A stretch of DNA of 64,000 nucleotides from positions 36,484,611 to 36,548,610 of the forward strand of contig NC_092576.1 of the NCBI RefSeq assembly GCF_037975245.1. Reading direction: 5' to 3'. The notes under the pieces are model-generated. The model had not been told where the DNA came from. It saw only the letters and a program-made list of their open reading frames with translations, and did not search any database. Below, one piece after another: positions 12,201-23,000 of the stretch; the stretch's first letter is position 1, and every line of letters starts with the position of its first letter. This DNA comes from Apostichopus japonicus. Lineage: Eukaryota; Echinodermata; Holothuroidea; Aspidochirotida; Stichopodidae. The translations under genes were made by a program, and so were the position numbers.

Positions 12201-15200
12201 TCCCTCCCCCTGTTTTTCTTAAACGTCACACAGCGTATTTCTTATAACAAACCTTTGCGTTAGGGACCACACTCTATCGTCTAATCATTCTTATTTCCGG
12301 GAGGAACCCCAATGCCCTACATTGGCTTGAATGACCCGAGGGCAACATACCATCTATTATGAAATAGTACTCTGGCCCTTCTATGAAGGTCCATGCCCCT
12401 ACTTTCATCAGTCGGAGAAATTTTGAACCTATCAAATATTAGCACAACCTTCTTTTAGAGCTAGTTTATATACACATAAATTATAGTCTAAACATACTAC
12501 AGAATGCATTATTTGGCTTCTAATTTGTCATTTCTATTTTTTAATCTAGGGGTGAAGTGGGGGAACCCCTAGACCACCGTATATAGGAGTTAGATTCAGT
12601 GGTCCTATAGGGCAGCACCCCATCGTTAATAATTTCATTCACACCTGGCCCTGTCATAAGTCACTACTTAAATCAGTCGGAATATTCAATGTTACATTTA
12701 CCTGGTCCCCCACTTTATAAATTCATCTGCACGACACTGCGTTTCGTGATAATGATGACATGTTGTAATTACTATATCAAATGTTTACAAAATAAAGAAA
12801 AAATAGAACCTTGTATCATTACGTAATTGTATCAGGCGCGATATCGCATCGCGTTCGTGCATGTTCGTGATGAAAGGTTACAATAAACCTTGATTTTCTT
12901 TCTTTACGCCATTCCTATACGTGCCAAGAATCTCGGGATTGTACACTATACTAATGAAATCACAAGAAATGATATGAACGTTTCGCTAAAACTAACCGAA
13001 ATAGCACTTACTGTCCAGACGTTCACATCATCGTAGGCCTACTTTCATGAAGGAAGTGGAAATCTCAGAGGTTGGGAGGGGGGGGGGGTGTCAGTCAGGC
13101 TAAGAAATTAAGCACAGCTTTAATGTTTCACATGCTCATTAGAGTACATTACATTTGCACATTTAACTTGCGACATAAAACATACCGTGTTTATCAAACT
13201 ATTATCAGGAGATATAGCACCACGTCTTTAATTTATGCATAAATGTTATTTAGGTCGGTCCGAATAACAATTACAACAAAATGTAACTTTAAAGGCATTG
13301 AAGACTCGCCCCAAACCGCGTGCCGCGCTCTGAAAAAGTTAACTGTCCGTTGCTTGCAAGTGACGTTTTCTGCTTGTCGCTACAAAAAGCAGACAGTAAT
13401 GAAACGTGAAACCTTGTTATCTTTAGCTGGACATGAGATGTCCATCGCTGTATCGTTTGTACACTGTGCTGTGGGTAATGACCGCAGCTGTTTGTACTGA
13501 CTGTACATTATTGTCTAATTACCGACGGTAGCAAGCAATGTGCGTATTTTCCGGGATCGATGGTGGTGTGCAGCACTTCTGTTACACTTCATTGGAAACT
13601 AGGTCAAATTACCGGCATTGGACGTTTCCTTTTGCGCGAGTCTTCACACCCTTTAATGATACATTTTATAAAAGCTGTCAATATATGGAGGAAAACAACG
13701 TAAATTTGCGATGTCAGCTATACATTTGTGGCAAAATATAGCCGATCATTTTTATGTTAATGCCTTAACAATAGATTGATGACGTAACGAAGGTTCATGT
13801 TTAGTTGTATTTGTTGGTTTGCTTATTCATGGGTCTGTTTGTGCATAGTGAGATTAACTTAACATGCAGAAAATTAAGTCGGCAACTTACAATTATATTC
13901 AAACGAATTGAGAGATAGAACACCGATCAGATCCTTATTTTCTACGACCCACCCGACCCGCCCCCCCCAACCCTTCAAGGGTCCTTGATAAGTCGGATAT
14001 ACCTTCTATTTAAAGTTTGTTGTTGGTGAAAAGCATGAAACAGAGCTGTACTTCAATTATTCACTGTTGCCCCACTGTCATATAAGTTATCATCAGTTTC
14101 GGATTGAGGCACCCGATACACACATAGACACATTATCTACTGTAAATCTTAAAGTAAAAACTGGATCTCGCTATAAACCGGTGGAATGTGGGATTAGGAT
14201 TAGAGTAAGAACTGAGACTATGTGACAGTGTAATCCCAACAAATCCAGCTTGATTTATTTGTTGAAATTACCGATATCCTTAGTTATTCCTGTAAACCTT
14301 AATAGCGCATTCTACTGAATTATCATATTTGTCAGCACAATCCAGTATTTTACTGTGGTACAAAACTTTTAAGATTTACGGTATTAACTGTCATCTCTTT
14401 GTGAATCGGTTGATTGAGGGCTCGACGTCATATTGGAACCTTTTTTGATACTTTTGGATTTGGATTTAAACCTTTATCCTTTGAAAAAAAGCTTCCATCA
14501 TTTTGAAAATAACGTTTAGTTGTTTTCAAACTTTTCCATAGCCGGTGTATTGCTGATCGTTCCTATAAAAACGTTACTGGTGTGTGAGGTTGTAACAGAG
14601 GAAGGAACAACTATTGATGTATTGCATATTATGAGTTAATCTTAATATTGTATTCGAAATAGTAACAATTAAAGAAGGATTTAATGACAAATGACTGATT
14701 CTATTTCTTTCTCTGATTATAGCCTAATGGACTGTCTGCTGCCCTCATCGATACCCGTCGGACCATCTCTATCCACACTGAAATCTCGGGGAGTGAATGG
14801 TAAAGTTCATATTTTTTAATCGATTAATGACTCTTTCATGTGTCATGTTGTTACAGTTAAACCATTCCAGTATACGACATTGTTTGGGTTTTAGTTTCAG
14901 TCAAAACGAGGGCGCCATATCACCGGGCGTCATTACCTGTTGCAGTAAACATGTACAGATATTCATGAGTCAGAAACTTTGGGAGATATCGTTAATTGTT
15001 GATGTTGTATAATACACAGTATAGTGTACTTTGCAACAAGTTAAGTAAATTGGTGTTCTTGATAAAGTCAATCTGCTGCATTAACGACTGTCATAAGCCA
15101 TCACGATCCTACATTATTTAGAAGAAAATACATATAACTGTGTACTGAGCCCATCTTACAGAAACCAATACTAGAATAAAATGAAGACAGGCTGTTTGAT

Positions 15201-16694
15201 TGCGTACGTCATTAGAAATAGCTATATAAACAGTATCGTAGGAATCGATTTAACATACGGAGACAGAAAGGGATTTTGTTAGGTCTTAGTTTTTTTTCGG
15301 TACTACGGTGGTTAAAGGAGGATACTGGAAATGTTGCTTTTTTATACCGAAAATTCAGAATTTCAATCTCAAATTTCGGGTTATTTTCTCTAATTTCCAA
15401 CTATTTATCATAAAGTAGCATCGATGAAATGTCGACTTCTTTCACAACAAGTCGACTAATTCATCGAAATTTCTTGACGATGTTTGTCGGAAAGTCTATT
15501 TGTTTATCATGACCGTAAATACATTTTTTGATGTTTATTATTGAAATTGATAAATTGATGACAAAAGTTCCTTTTAGACCCATCGATACAAATTTGACTT
15601 CAATGTCAGACTGCTACATTCTGTGAAAATGTTGAGAACAATCAAAACACGACGGATGCAGGAACGTATGGAAATCAACTCGCAGCATTACAGAGTTACG
15701 ACTAATGATCCAACTGTATGATCTAGCACTGCCTTGTAATGCATCCTTTAGTTAAACATACAATGGAGGGCAGAATATTTATTCTGTACCCCATCGCGAA
15801 GAACATATTTTGAAAAGTGCCCTTTGACCTGGTATTGTGCTATAAAATGCTGCAAATACTGACAAACACTAGTAGATGATTTCCAAAGTTAACAAAATTA
15901 CACATGTATTGTAACATTGTTAAAATGTTAACACTCGCAGACTAATTACACTGTCGGGTATTTGTGAAATTTTAGTAATGTCTAAAAAATATGTTTTTTC
16001 CCAAGGATTAAGATCTTTCCTAAATGGCGAAATAAAGGTACTTTATCTTTATATACCTGTGAATTGCAGTGTGAGATAAATATGAATCGTGTTCATTACG
16101 GCCGATGTTCAAGGTATACGTACAATCACATTAACGGTTTGAGATTTGGCGGAATGGTAATCACTCGCAATTCTAAACAACTATTTAATAATGGTGAAGT
16201 ATTGTAAAAGACAAATTTTAGCGGAAACACTGTGTAACATTTCAAAACATGTAGTGTTTGATATTTCATTGTAGCTGTGTGCTAACCATGGACTGGAATG
16301 GATAAGGGGATTAATCGGGAACATCTACGGTTCTTTGTGTGTAAAATGCATTCTCATGTGTAGCTCACCTACAGATTGTCTGCCTTAACCATCCTCCCAA
16401 TAATCAATTTTCTAAACTGAAAATGTGACACCGTGACAACCCAAAATATTTTCAGCAAAAACAAAGAATATGCATTTCTAGAGAAAATAAAGATCTTAGT
16501 TGAACGTGCTATGGTTGATTCTATTGTTTTTTATTCAAATTGTCACATTCACTAATACATCATTGATATTCTTTTATTCGCTATAGCCATGTACTTTTTA
16601 TTGATCGTATTTGTTTCTTACAGTTCGCTGGATTCCTAATGGTGCTAAGTTTGATGAAAAGTATAAGCTTGATCTCGACTCTGGTCGTTGGGAA
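180..16694 (+). CDS. Gene A: 3' part of a second NLR gene, C-terminal repeat exons only
   Basis: Eight exons (180-299, 3330-3538, 4313-4389, 5041-5096, 5947-6066, 7323-7531, 14723-14799, 16624-16694) splice in frame to about 313 codons with no stop. They are the same a, b, c and d exon types as in gene B, with the same phases (2, 1, 0, 0). Six of them match the end of gene B one for one, and so do their introns. The DED and NACHT exons must lie upstream of the window. The last exon ends in phase 0 with a good donor (gtaagt), but I found no convincing d-type exon or stop exon before gene B starts at 33,372. The copy may therefore be complete with an unrecognised terminal exon, or truncated. 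Intact frames and splice sites argue against an old pseudogene. Confidence 0.75.
300..3329 (+). other. Intron of gene A, 3.0 kb
   Basis: No gene is seen on either strand. The intron is shared with 49,923-53,289 in gene B. It contains clusters of TAGGCCTA-type palindromes at about 1,380-1,560, 1,910 and 2,040. The partner intron carries a 330-bp insertion that is absent here. The short open frame at 153-434 is exon d read through its donor. Confidence 0.7.
3330..3538 (+). CDS. Gene A exon, type a (209 nt, ends phase 2)
   Basis: The acceptor is attcttcag and the donor gtaagg. The peptide starts IPISKLCLQWSFSGFDGED, carries LESGLSLSSLSSVEKI and ends SPTFKELW. The ESGLSL core and the final FKELW are the conserved marks of a-type exons. 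The paralogous exon at 53,290-53,498 differs by about eleven replacement and five silent bases (hand count). Confidence 0.85.
4313..4389 (+). CDS. Gene A exon, type b (77 nt, phase 2 to phase 1)
   Basis: The acceptor is tttgaag and the donor gtacga. After the split Trp codon the peptide is LVNCKLPSSIKPDIIPEES and continues to IKG. With the end of exon a it makes an LRR-like LxxLWLVNCKLP stretch. It matches 54,232-54,308. Confidence 0.82.
5041..5096 (+). CDS. Gene A exon, type c, short form (56 nt)
   Basis: The acceptor is tatttaag and the donor gtttgt, phase 1 in and phase 0 out. The peptide is VISSNEARYLDLISGQWRK and contains the conserved LDL-x2-GxW signature of c exons. It matches 55,003-55,058. 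Confidence 0.8.
5947..6066 (+). CDS. Gene A exon, type d (40 codons)
   Basis: The acceptor is tttcaatag and the donor gtaagt, phase 0 on both sides. The peptide begins PEDIQTITEMCSGALAIHRD and ends ELLVEASNHD. The partner exon in gene B at 55,889-56,008 differs at four residues. Confidence 0.85.
7323..7531 (+). CDS. Gene A exon, type a (209 nt)
   Basis: The acceptor is ctttcttcag and the donor gtaagt; it ends in phase 2. The peptide begins IPIYWVTLVWSFSKIDEDGN, carries SSGLSLPILTSLEG and ends HSQRFKQL. Against its partner at 57,340-57,548 I count about 19 replacement and 3 silent base differences, an unusual skew for an exon with an intact frame. Confidence 0.85.
7677..8645 (+). repeat. Tandem duplication (~455-485 bp, two units) present only in copy 1
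   Basis: Two units share landmarks such as AATATGATTAATGGGAGAG (about 7,738 and 8,191) and TTTAATTAGTTTATA (about 8,085 and 8,569), and both end AACAGTAAGATAAATTAA or a near match. The paralogous intron at about 57,830-58,345 has a single unit. Confidence 0.75.
9325..9460 (+). repeat. Short direct repeat with CpG-rich GCGCGCG cores
   Basis: The motif CAATGAAAAGAAGTTGT, or a close variant, occurs three times here, twice followed by an ACGCGCGCGT block. The paralogous site (59,315-59,400) has two units. The repeats explain the minus-strand open frames over this stretch, which I do not call genes. Confidence 0.6.
9654..10667 (+). mobile_element. Non-autonomous DNA transposon, ~61-bp TIRs and 9-bp target duplication
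   Basis: The left end begins GCGAATATTTTTTTCC and continues through ACTGAACTGACACTGAAATT to GATTCTGATTGG. The right end is its reverse complement, ending AATATTCGC. Inverted repeats extend about 61 bp with one small gap. The direct repeat GGGCGGGTG flanks both sides (9,645-9,653 and 10,668-10,676). The interior has no coding frame. The paralogous locus (about 59,955-59,990) lacks the element. A 9-bp duplication with long TIRs fits Mutator-like elements, but the GC-rich target makes that assignment tentative. Confidence 0.8.
13293..13652 (+). mobile_element. MITE (~360 bp), TTAA/TTTAA target, copy 1 only
   Basis: The insert starts AGGCATTGAAGACTCGCC and ends GCGAGTCTTCACACCCT, which are imperfect inverted repeats. 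TTTAA flanks both sides. The paralog at about 63,343-63,355 reads straight through (AACTTTAATGACACATT) and serves as the empty site. A TTAA target suggests a Kolobok- or piggyBac-like family. The short open frames that cross it come from the element. Confidence 0.75.
14723..14799 (+). CDS. Gene A exon, type b (77 nt)
   Basis: The acceptor is tgattatag and the donor gtaaag. After a split Ser codon the peptide reads LMDCLLPSSIPVGPSLSTL and ends SRGVNG. Its DCLLPSSIP core matches other b exons, and the phase 2-to-1 pattern fits exactly. The partner in gene B would lie at about 64.7 kb, outside the window. Confidence 0.8.
14800..16623 (+). other. Intron of gene A, 1.8 kb
   Basis: I see no gene, repeat family or RNA signature here. 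Short open frames on both strands look like chance frames in AT-rich sequence. Confidence 0.55.
16624..16694 (+). CDS. Gene A exon, type c (71 nt), last clear exon
   Basis: The acceptor is ttcttacag and the donor gtaagt, phase 1 in and phase 0 out. The peptide begins VRWIPNGAKFDEKYKLDLDS and ends GRWE, keeping the LDLDSGRW signature of c exons. A d-type exon should follow but is not found. Confidence 0.8.
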
Positions 16695-17089
16695 GTAAGT
16701 AATCATTACATCCTGTATCATAATACTTTATCATATTTGTTTTAATAAAATATCGATATTGTAATTACTAGCATGAGCATGATAATACAACTGACGTGGT
16801 ACTTGAGTACCCCCAGACGTTTGTAACTCAGCGCACGCCACTAATGGACACAGCATGGCTGAGTCAAAGTAGCACACAGGAAGTGATGTCATCCAATGAC
16901 CAAACTATAACTGTGATATACCAATAACTGTTTAATTGAGTCATATGTCGGTTATCAGTTGATGGTTTCTGAATGAGAAGTAGTATAGAGATAGTACTGA
17001 CATATCGGATGAGTAGAGACAAGTGAGCAAAACACGATGAGTGATTGGATGAAAGTTAAGAGTAACCCTATATTTATGTGGTTTAACTT
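16695..17089. other. Non-coding stretch after the last clear gene A exon
   Basis: This is either an intron or intergenic DNA, depending on where gene A ends. I see nothing else in it. Confidence 0.5.
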
Positions 17090-18103
17090 ATGTAGTTAAC
17101 AAATATTACTAAACTTACACTGAGTGGAGTAAAGTGATGTAGTCAACAAATCTTACTAAATATACACTGGATGGATTCAAGGGATGTTTTCTACAAATAT
17201 TGCTTAATATACACTGGATGGATTAAAGGGAAGTAGTCAACAAATATGACTAACTATATACGCAGTGGATTAAAGGGATGTAGTCAACAAATATCACTAA
17301 CATACACGGAGTGGATTAAAGAGATGGGTTCAACAAATATGACTAAATATACACTGAGTGGATTAAAGGGATGTAGTCAACAAATATTGCCAAATATACA
17401 CTGTGGATTTAAGGGATGTAGTCAACAAATATTACTAACATATACTGAGTGGATTAAAGGGCTGTAGTCAACAAATATTACTAACATTCAATGAGTGGAT
17501 TAAAGAGATGTAGTAAACAAATATTACTAACATACACTGAGTGGATTAAAGGGATGTAGTCAACATATATAACTAAATAAACACTGGATATATTAAAGGG
17601 ATGTTGTCAACAAATATTACTAAACATGCACTGAGTGGATTGAAAGGATGTAGTCAACAAACATTAAAAGGATGTAGTCAACAAACATTACTAAATAAAC
17701 ACTGAGTGGATTCAAGGGATGTAGTCAACATATATTACTAACATACACTGAGTGGATTAAAGGGCTGTAGTCAACAAATATTACTAACATACACTGAGTG
17801 GATTAAAGAGATGTTGTAAACAAATATTACTAACATACACTGAGTGGATTAAAGGGATGTAGTCAACATATATTACTAAACATGCACTGAGTGGATTAAA
17901 AGGATGTAGTCAACAAACATTAAAAGGATGTAGTCAACAAACATTACTAAATAAACACTGAGTGGAATATAGTGATGTAGTCAACAAATATTACTAAACA
18001 AGCAATAAGTGGATTAAAGGGATATAGTAAAGAAATATTACTAAACATACAATGAGTGGATTAAAGGGATGTAGTCAACAAATATTACTAAATATACATT
18101 GGT
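17090..18103 (+). repeat. 46-bp minisatellite, about 22 units
   Basis: The unit contains ATGTAGTCAACAAATATTAC followed by TAACATACACTGAGTGGATT and AAAGGG, 46 bp in all. Units differ by substitutions and some are truncated. A block with a shortened unit (AACATTAAAAGGATGTAGTC) recurs about 258 bp apart at about 17,659 and 17,917, which shows a higher-order repeat. The 73-codon frame at 17,246 is the repeat translated. Confidence 0.92.
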
Positions 18104-18272
18104 TTATCAAAAGCTAAAAAAAAAATCATGCAATCTATGGACTTAAATTGACTTTATCAACACTGAATGAGGTACATTAATGTCATGTGGTGAGCAATCA
18201 TTGCTAAAGATTGAATGATTGGATTGGATCGATATAACTATTTTACATGATTATTCACTGTGTTGTCAACAG

Positions 18273-18332
18273 AACAATGTGGTGGATGTTTGGTCTGTTA
18301 CTTTTCTCCTTGCTCAAGTTCAGGATCAGTGA
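18273..18332 (+). CDS. Weak candidate terminal exon of gene A
   Basis: After the acceptor cactgtgttgtcaacag a phase-0 frame reads NNVVDVWSVTFLLAQVQDQ and stops at TGA (18,330-18,332). AATAAA follows at 18,343-18,348. Phase and polyadenylation signal both fit a last exon after 16,694, but the peptide does not resemble d exons and 19 open codons can arise by chance. Confidence 0.18.
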   Translation, partial: NNVVDVWSVTFLLAQVQDQ

Positions 18333-18348
18333 ATTTCTAACAAATAAA

Positions 18349-19399
18349 CAATATATTACAGAACATATGCCGTACATAGTGTAAGTTGTTTTACGTGAAG
18401 TCTAATTATCGACACAATGTTACAAATACATACAGCAACGAGTAAAGCTCAGGTTCCAATGGGGACTGGGGTTCGTGGAGTCTATAGTCCCAGCACTGGG
18501 TCATTTTGGGAAATGCTCGGGAAAATTTGGAGTTGGCAAGGGGCAATATGGTATATGGACAGTGCAAACACGAAGGCAAGGAACGAAAACTGACTTGAGA
18601 TACTGTACTAGTAATGATTCAGTGTGAGGAACAGAGGGATTAGTGCACGAGTTAGGTCTAGTTAGGTCATCTAAAGATTTGGCAATTGAATGTAGCATAT
18701 GGCCTTAATTAATCATTCCAGAAGTCTGGATGAAGTTCCAATGTAGTAAACACAGGTTACAAACCGTTTAATGGGAATAGTATAAAGTGTAGTAACAGTC
18801 AAAGTGGTAAAGTGACGACGTATTAGTATACTAATATTACCTACCTAACAGTGAGAGGTTTAAAGTCATGTAAAGAACAAATATAACTAAACAATCATAT
18901 AGATATTGGTTTAAATGGCGAAGTGAACACAAACTTCTCATCATCCAATGAGTAGGGTAAAGTGATAGTAATCAATCATATATCTATAACAATCCAATCA
19001 AGCACTCGGTAACTAAAAGTAAATTAAAACAAAACACATATATCGGTGCTTATCTATATTAGCGACTGAAAGTAATTTAGCAAACCAGTATAATGAATCA
19101 TCAAGCAGAAATGTCATATAAATGTATTCCCTTCTTAACATAATATTTATCATTGATGGTAAGGATTAAATGTTTAAAGAAGAAGCAACAGTAACTTATA
19201 CGTAAACATTAGTCCTTTGTATCATAGTTGCCACTCTTATAAATCCACACTCGAAAATTTATGATTTCCCCCACCCCTACCCCACTCCGCAAAAACACAA
19301 CCCCAACACAATGTAACTGACTAGGCCTATCACCAACGCATTCTATTTGAATGATTTTTCTTCTTTGTCCTGTAGAAGTTGGATTCTGGTAGATGAATT
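18349..19399. other. Intergenic stretch with no recognised feature
   Basis: It contains diverged sequence around 18,840-18,910 faintly like the neighbouring minisatellite and a C-rich patch near 19,265-19,310. No coding frame is supported. Confidence 0.5.
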
Positions 19400-20035
19400 C
19401 AACAAGCACTTGTTTCTGAAGACAACCTGATATGATCCTCCTCGCAATCTCAGCAATTTCAGCCCCTTCAAAATAAAGCTGCACGTTTGGTGTTTTCTTG
19501 CGGACGTGATCAGCGCTCTTGCCAGTTTATGTGTACTCTAAATTGGCTACCGGTTAAGGATAGGATTAGTATACAACATCCTTTTATATGTTTTTAAATC
19601 TCTGCGTGGTGATCACCATGGGAGCCTCGAGGCTACCAGCTATCTGATTGATTTTCTTTCTTTGTATAATGCTCCTCTAAGTAATGTTGATGGTTTGAGA
19701 CGTAGACTCCGCTCCTCATCTGATACCACCAGACTCATGATTCCATACTGAAAGCGTAAAACTGGTGATACTTTTTTTTTCTTCAAGTTATCGGTCCCTG
19801 TCTCTGGAACCAACTGCCTGTGGGTATACGAGTGGCGGTTTCCGTCTCGGTCTTCAAAGATCTCATGAAAACATTTTTATTTACAGCGCAGTAATGTTTG
19901 TATATTTTGCTTGTGTTTAAGATTGGTGTTCGTTTTTATTGTGTAAGTTATTTTTGTTTCTCTAAAGCGCTGTGATCTATTGTAGAGCGCTCTATCAAAT
20001 ACATAGTAATCATAATAATAATAACAATAAAAATA
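19400..20035 (+). mobile_element. LINE 3'-end fragment (L2/CR1-like), degenerate
   Basis: Several frames must be joined to read the reverse-transcriptase C-terminus: LQNKAARLVF near 19,470, then a LNWLPVKDRI-type segment near 19,540, then the SVPVSGTNCL and VFKDLMKTFL-like end near 19,800-19,880. The order matches the well-known C-terminal block of LINE reverse transcriptases. The tail has an AGCGCTGTGATC/GAGCGCTCTATCAAAT stem region and a short TAA-rich end (20,005-20,035), typical of L2-like 3' ends. Frameshifts and stops show that it is dead. Confidence 0.75.
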
Positions 20036-23000
20036 TTATGTTCAGTACTATACACCAAGGAAGATGACTAAATCACAGAACTGTTAACAGTGGCGATAAA
20101 ATACAGGAAGTGAAGCATAAACACATCCATCATGATGTCACCAGTAACTGATAAAACCTGGGCCCTCGGTATCTATATTCTCTTTGGCATGCATCCCTAC
20201 CTTACCCCCTCGCTACCTCTTCTCTCTAACATAGTGCCTCTAGTCTGATCTCAAACTAGTCTTGCTGCCTTCTTTTTTCATTTACCTTCAGTGGTGCAAG
20301 AGTTATTATCCACCGCTTGATTCATCGAAAACCACCTTTCTGAATTTTGCATGGGACGAACTGGGAGGGTGAGGGAATTTGGATCGATATATGTATATAT
20401 AATTGTGGCCATCGTCTTCGTTAGTTTTTTTGCATTTTTATCACCATTGCTGTTTTAATGTATTGTGTAGATATTCCTTAATATTTCTTATTTAGGGAAC
20501 TGCTTTATAGACATGTTTTTTTTTTTCTCATTAAAATCACCATAATGGTTTTTAACTAACTAGGTTCGATGCTGATATTTCAAATTTGATCATTCTGTTA
20601 AAAAAATTATTGTCTGATATTACTTCATCGGTATTTCTTCCTCTACCGATAATAGAGAATGAAACATTAATGTCAGACTAGCGTACTAAACAATAAGTTA
20701 CACTCGAAAAGAGAAAACACATGTGTGACAAAAAAATTAACACTTTTATTAAATTGTACTTGATGGAGTAATTACAGAGAAAATGGAATATAGATGAGTT
20801 TGGCTGCCTCGGTTTTGAGATTTCACATTGTGACATAGGTATAGTTTAATAGAAGGTTACGTAACACTGTAGATAAAGTTAAAGTTCGTGGTAGTGGTAG
20901 AGAGACGGTACTTTCAGGTTTTCAATGTGTAATTGAACTCGTTTCAGCAGTGGTGTAGGTGTCACATAAGTACAAACACCACCAACATGACACCAGGAAT
21001 ATTGGAAATCTCTTAGAACAACAAGAAAATCGAGAACGTGACGCAAAATGTGTAAAAAAATGACGAAATCAATAGTTAGTGGAATTTCACATTTCAGAGG
21101 AATGATATAACTATTACATTATGTAGCTACTTTTATTTTAATGTACAATTAAGTGTAAAAGTAAGTTTCTTTACGAATCATGAATTTAAAAGTAAAGAAC
21201 ATGAATTGTACATTCTTTACATTGTAATTCATTTTAATGTATATATTTCTTTTTACAAATTAATGAACTTTGTTGATATAAGTGTAAACTCTTTGATGTA
21301 GTTCGTATATGTCATACAAAATATTAAGGAATGACAATATTGTGAGAGTGTTCGGCTTCTTAACGCTTTCTGTAAAATATCCATTGCAAAGACACAATAT
21401 TAGGACAATATTAACATGTGATTACTTGTTAATTGTAATATAGTCCTAATGTAAATTATACTCATCTTTGACTGATTTCCCAGAACCTCATGTAAGAATC
21501 TTATATGATCGGTTGTCATATTGCACTACTCTGATTGGTGGAAAGTGAACATGTGATGGTTATACTGCAACCTTTATTTCTCAAACGACGATTTTTCATT
21601 GTACGTAAAAATCATAAGTAAAAGATTAAAGTAAATCATCTGTGAATTTGCTATTTACTTCATTAACACTTAATTTGTTTTTGTGTTTTCATTTCTAATT
21701 CGTCGTCCCGCGTGATATCACCAACTTTAAAATAGGGCCTTTATACTTGACCAGGAGTTAAAGGTCAAAAGGTCAATTAATTGATAGACCCATTCAGAAA
21801 TATTCTCTACGGATGTACGGAAGTGCACAAATGAGCGGAGATGTAAAACTTCGAAACAGGTGATTAGGTTAATGGACGATTCATGTTACACGGCATGGTG
21901 GGGACTCACATATGTCCTGACGAGGTATGGGTGTCAGGGAACTTGATGCGCAGCGTCAATAGCCAATAACTCTGTGCATGAGAACATGCGTATTTTGACG
22001 GGCACCGTAGTTGTAGCGGACAGATGCACGGACAACGTTCCAACCTGAGGGTAAAATATCTATCGGAAGTTCGTCAGCCCAGTGATACAATTAATTTTAG
22101 AGCAATGGTTTATTCAACTGTTTATCAAACAATGCATTCACTGTACGGCCTAACGCTGCAGAAACACGAAGAATGGATATACTACACTGGAGGGTTATAT
22201 TGATTTCCCTCCTTATATTTGAAATGCACGATGTATATGATTTCATCTTTCCATATTAGTTATACTTCCTGTTAACGTATTTTATAACTCCTTTTTTATA
22301 AATTTTATATTAATTCTGGAATGAAATAAATGAAATAAAATCATGTGCTGCTGCTTCTTCATTTATTACCAAGCAAAACATTTACACTCTTTCAGTGCCG
22401 TGCGCAAAGGATCACCGAGAAAATACCCCCAACCCCTTCCCACAAACAAACTTCCTATCATCATTCGGGTAAAATGTGCAGTCGGGTCATTTAAACATTT
22501 AACCGGGAAAATTAGTTCACTACTCCGGGTGCATACCCCACCACTTCCACCTGCCCGTCCCTTTTCAGCCTCACACAAAATATTTATTAGTGTAACCTTG
22601 GCTTTAAAGAGATAGTAATATAGACCTAAGTTAAGTCATACTTAGGATAAATGCACCGTTTGACGTCTACAATTTGATTTTTTTGCTGGATCAGGGGAGG
22701 GGGGTGGAGAGTGCACCCATGCCCTTTAAATTGGAGTAGGATTTACAGATCCCAAGGTTGCCCCCTCTTTTATAAAATCATTGATTCGCCTCTAGACGTA
22801 AAGTTTCAGACCCATAAGATAACCAGTCGGGAGATGAGAGAATTCCTCCAAGCCCACCATCTGTTAACCTTCCATCTGAATCCGATGCGCTCCCTATAAC
22901 TGTTTGTAAATGTCGACTCGTTCGAACAAACATACTCTTACCAAAAATGGTGTTATTGGGTGTATTACTGTGACAAAGCACTAATAACTCAACCTTTAGG

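Larger units (their letters stand above)
1..14010 (+). repeat. Segmental duplication, copy 1 (continues left of window)
   Basis: From the first base the sequence aligns with 49,623 onward through exons, introns and low-complexity stretches. The offset is about 49.62 kb at the start and about 50.0 kb by the last shared exon because of indels. Similarity is still visible near 14,000 (TTGATAAGTCGGATAT versus TTGATAAGCCGGACAT) and then fades. By eye introns differ by several percent with many indels, which fits paralogous copies better than alleles, though a misassembled haplotype cannot be excluded. Confidence 0.9.
7532..14722 (+). other. Intron of gene A, 7.2 kb
   Basis: No supported gene lies inside. 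From left to right it holds a tandemly doubled segment (7,677-8,645), a C-rich stretch (about 8,700-9,060), a short repeat with GCGCGCG cores (9,325-9,460), a 1,014-bp inverted-repeat element (9,654-10,667), C-rich tracts (11,160-11,530 and 12,178-12,192) and a 360-bp MITE (13,293-13,652). Open frames in this intron are not kept in the paralogous intron. Confidence 0.65.

Noticed and set aside
13243-13741. Two open frames of 85 and 67 codons
   Set aside because: Both run through the TTAA-type MITE and vanish at the empty site in copy 2.
17246-17467. 73-codon open frame with repeating residues
   Set aside because: It is a translation of the 46-bp minisatellite.
17090-18103. CRISPR array
   Set aside because: Units are contiguous 46-bp repeats with no unique spacers, in a eukaryotic context.
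19209-19484. 91-codon minus-strand frame
   Set aside because: Its 3' flank on the plus strand is the start of the LINE fragment; no domain is seen on the minus strand.
22343-22615. Overlapping open frames of 90 (+) and 70 (-) codons
   Set aside because: They overlap antiparallel in a C-rich patch with no domain or splice support.
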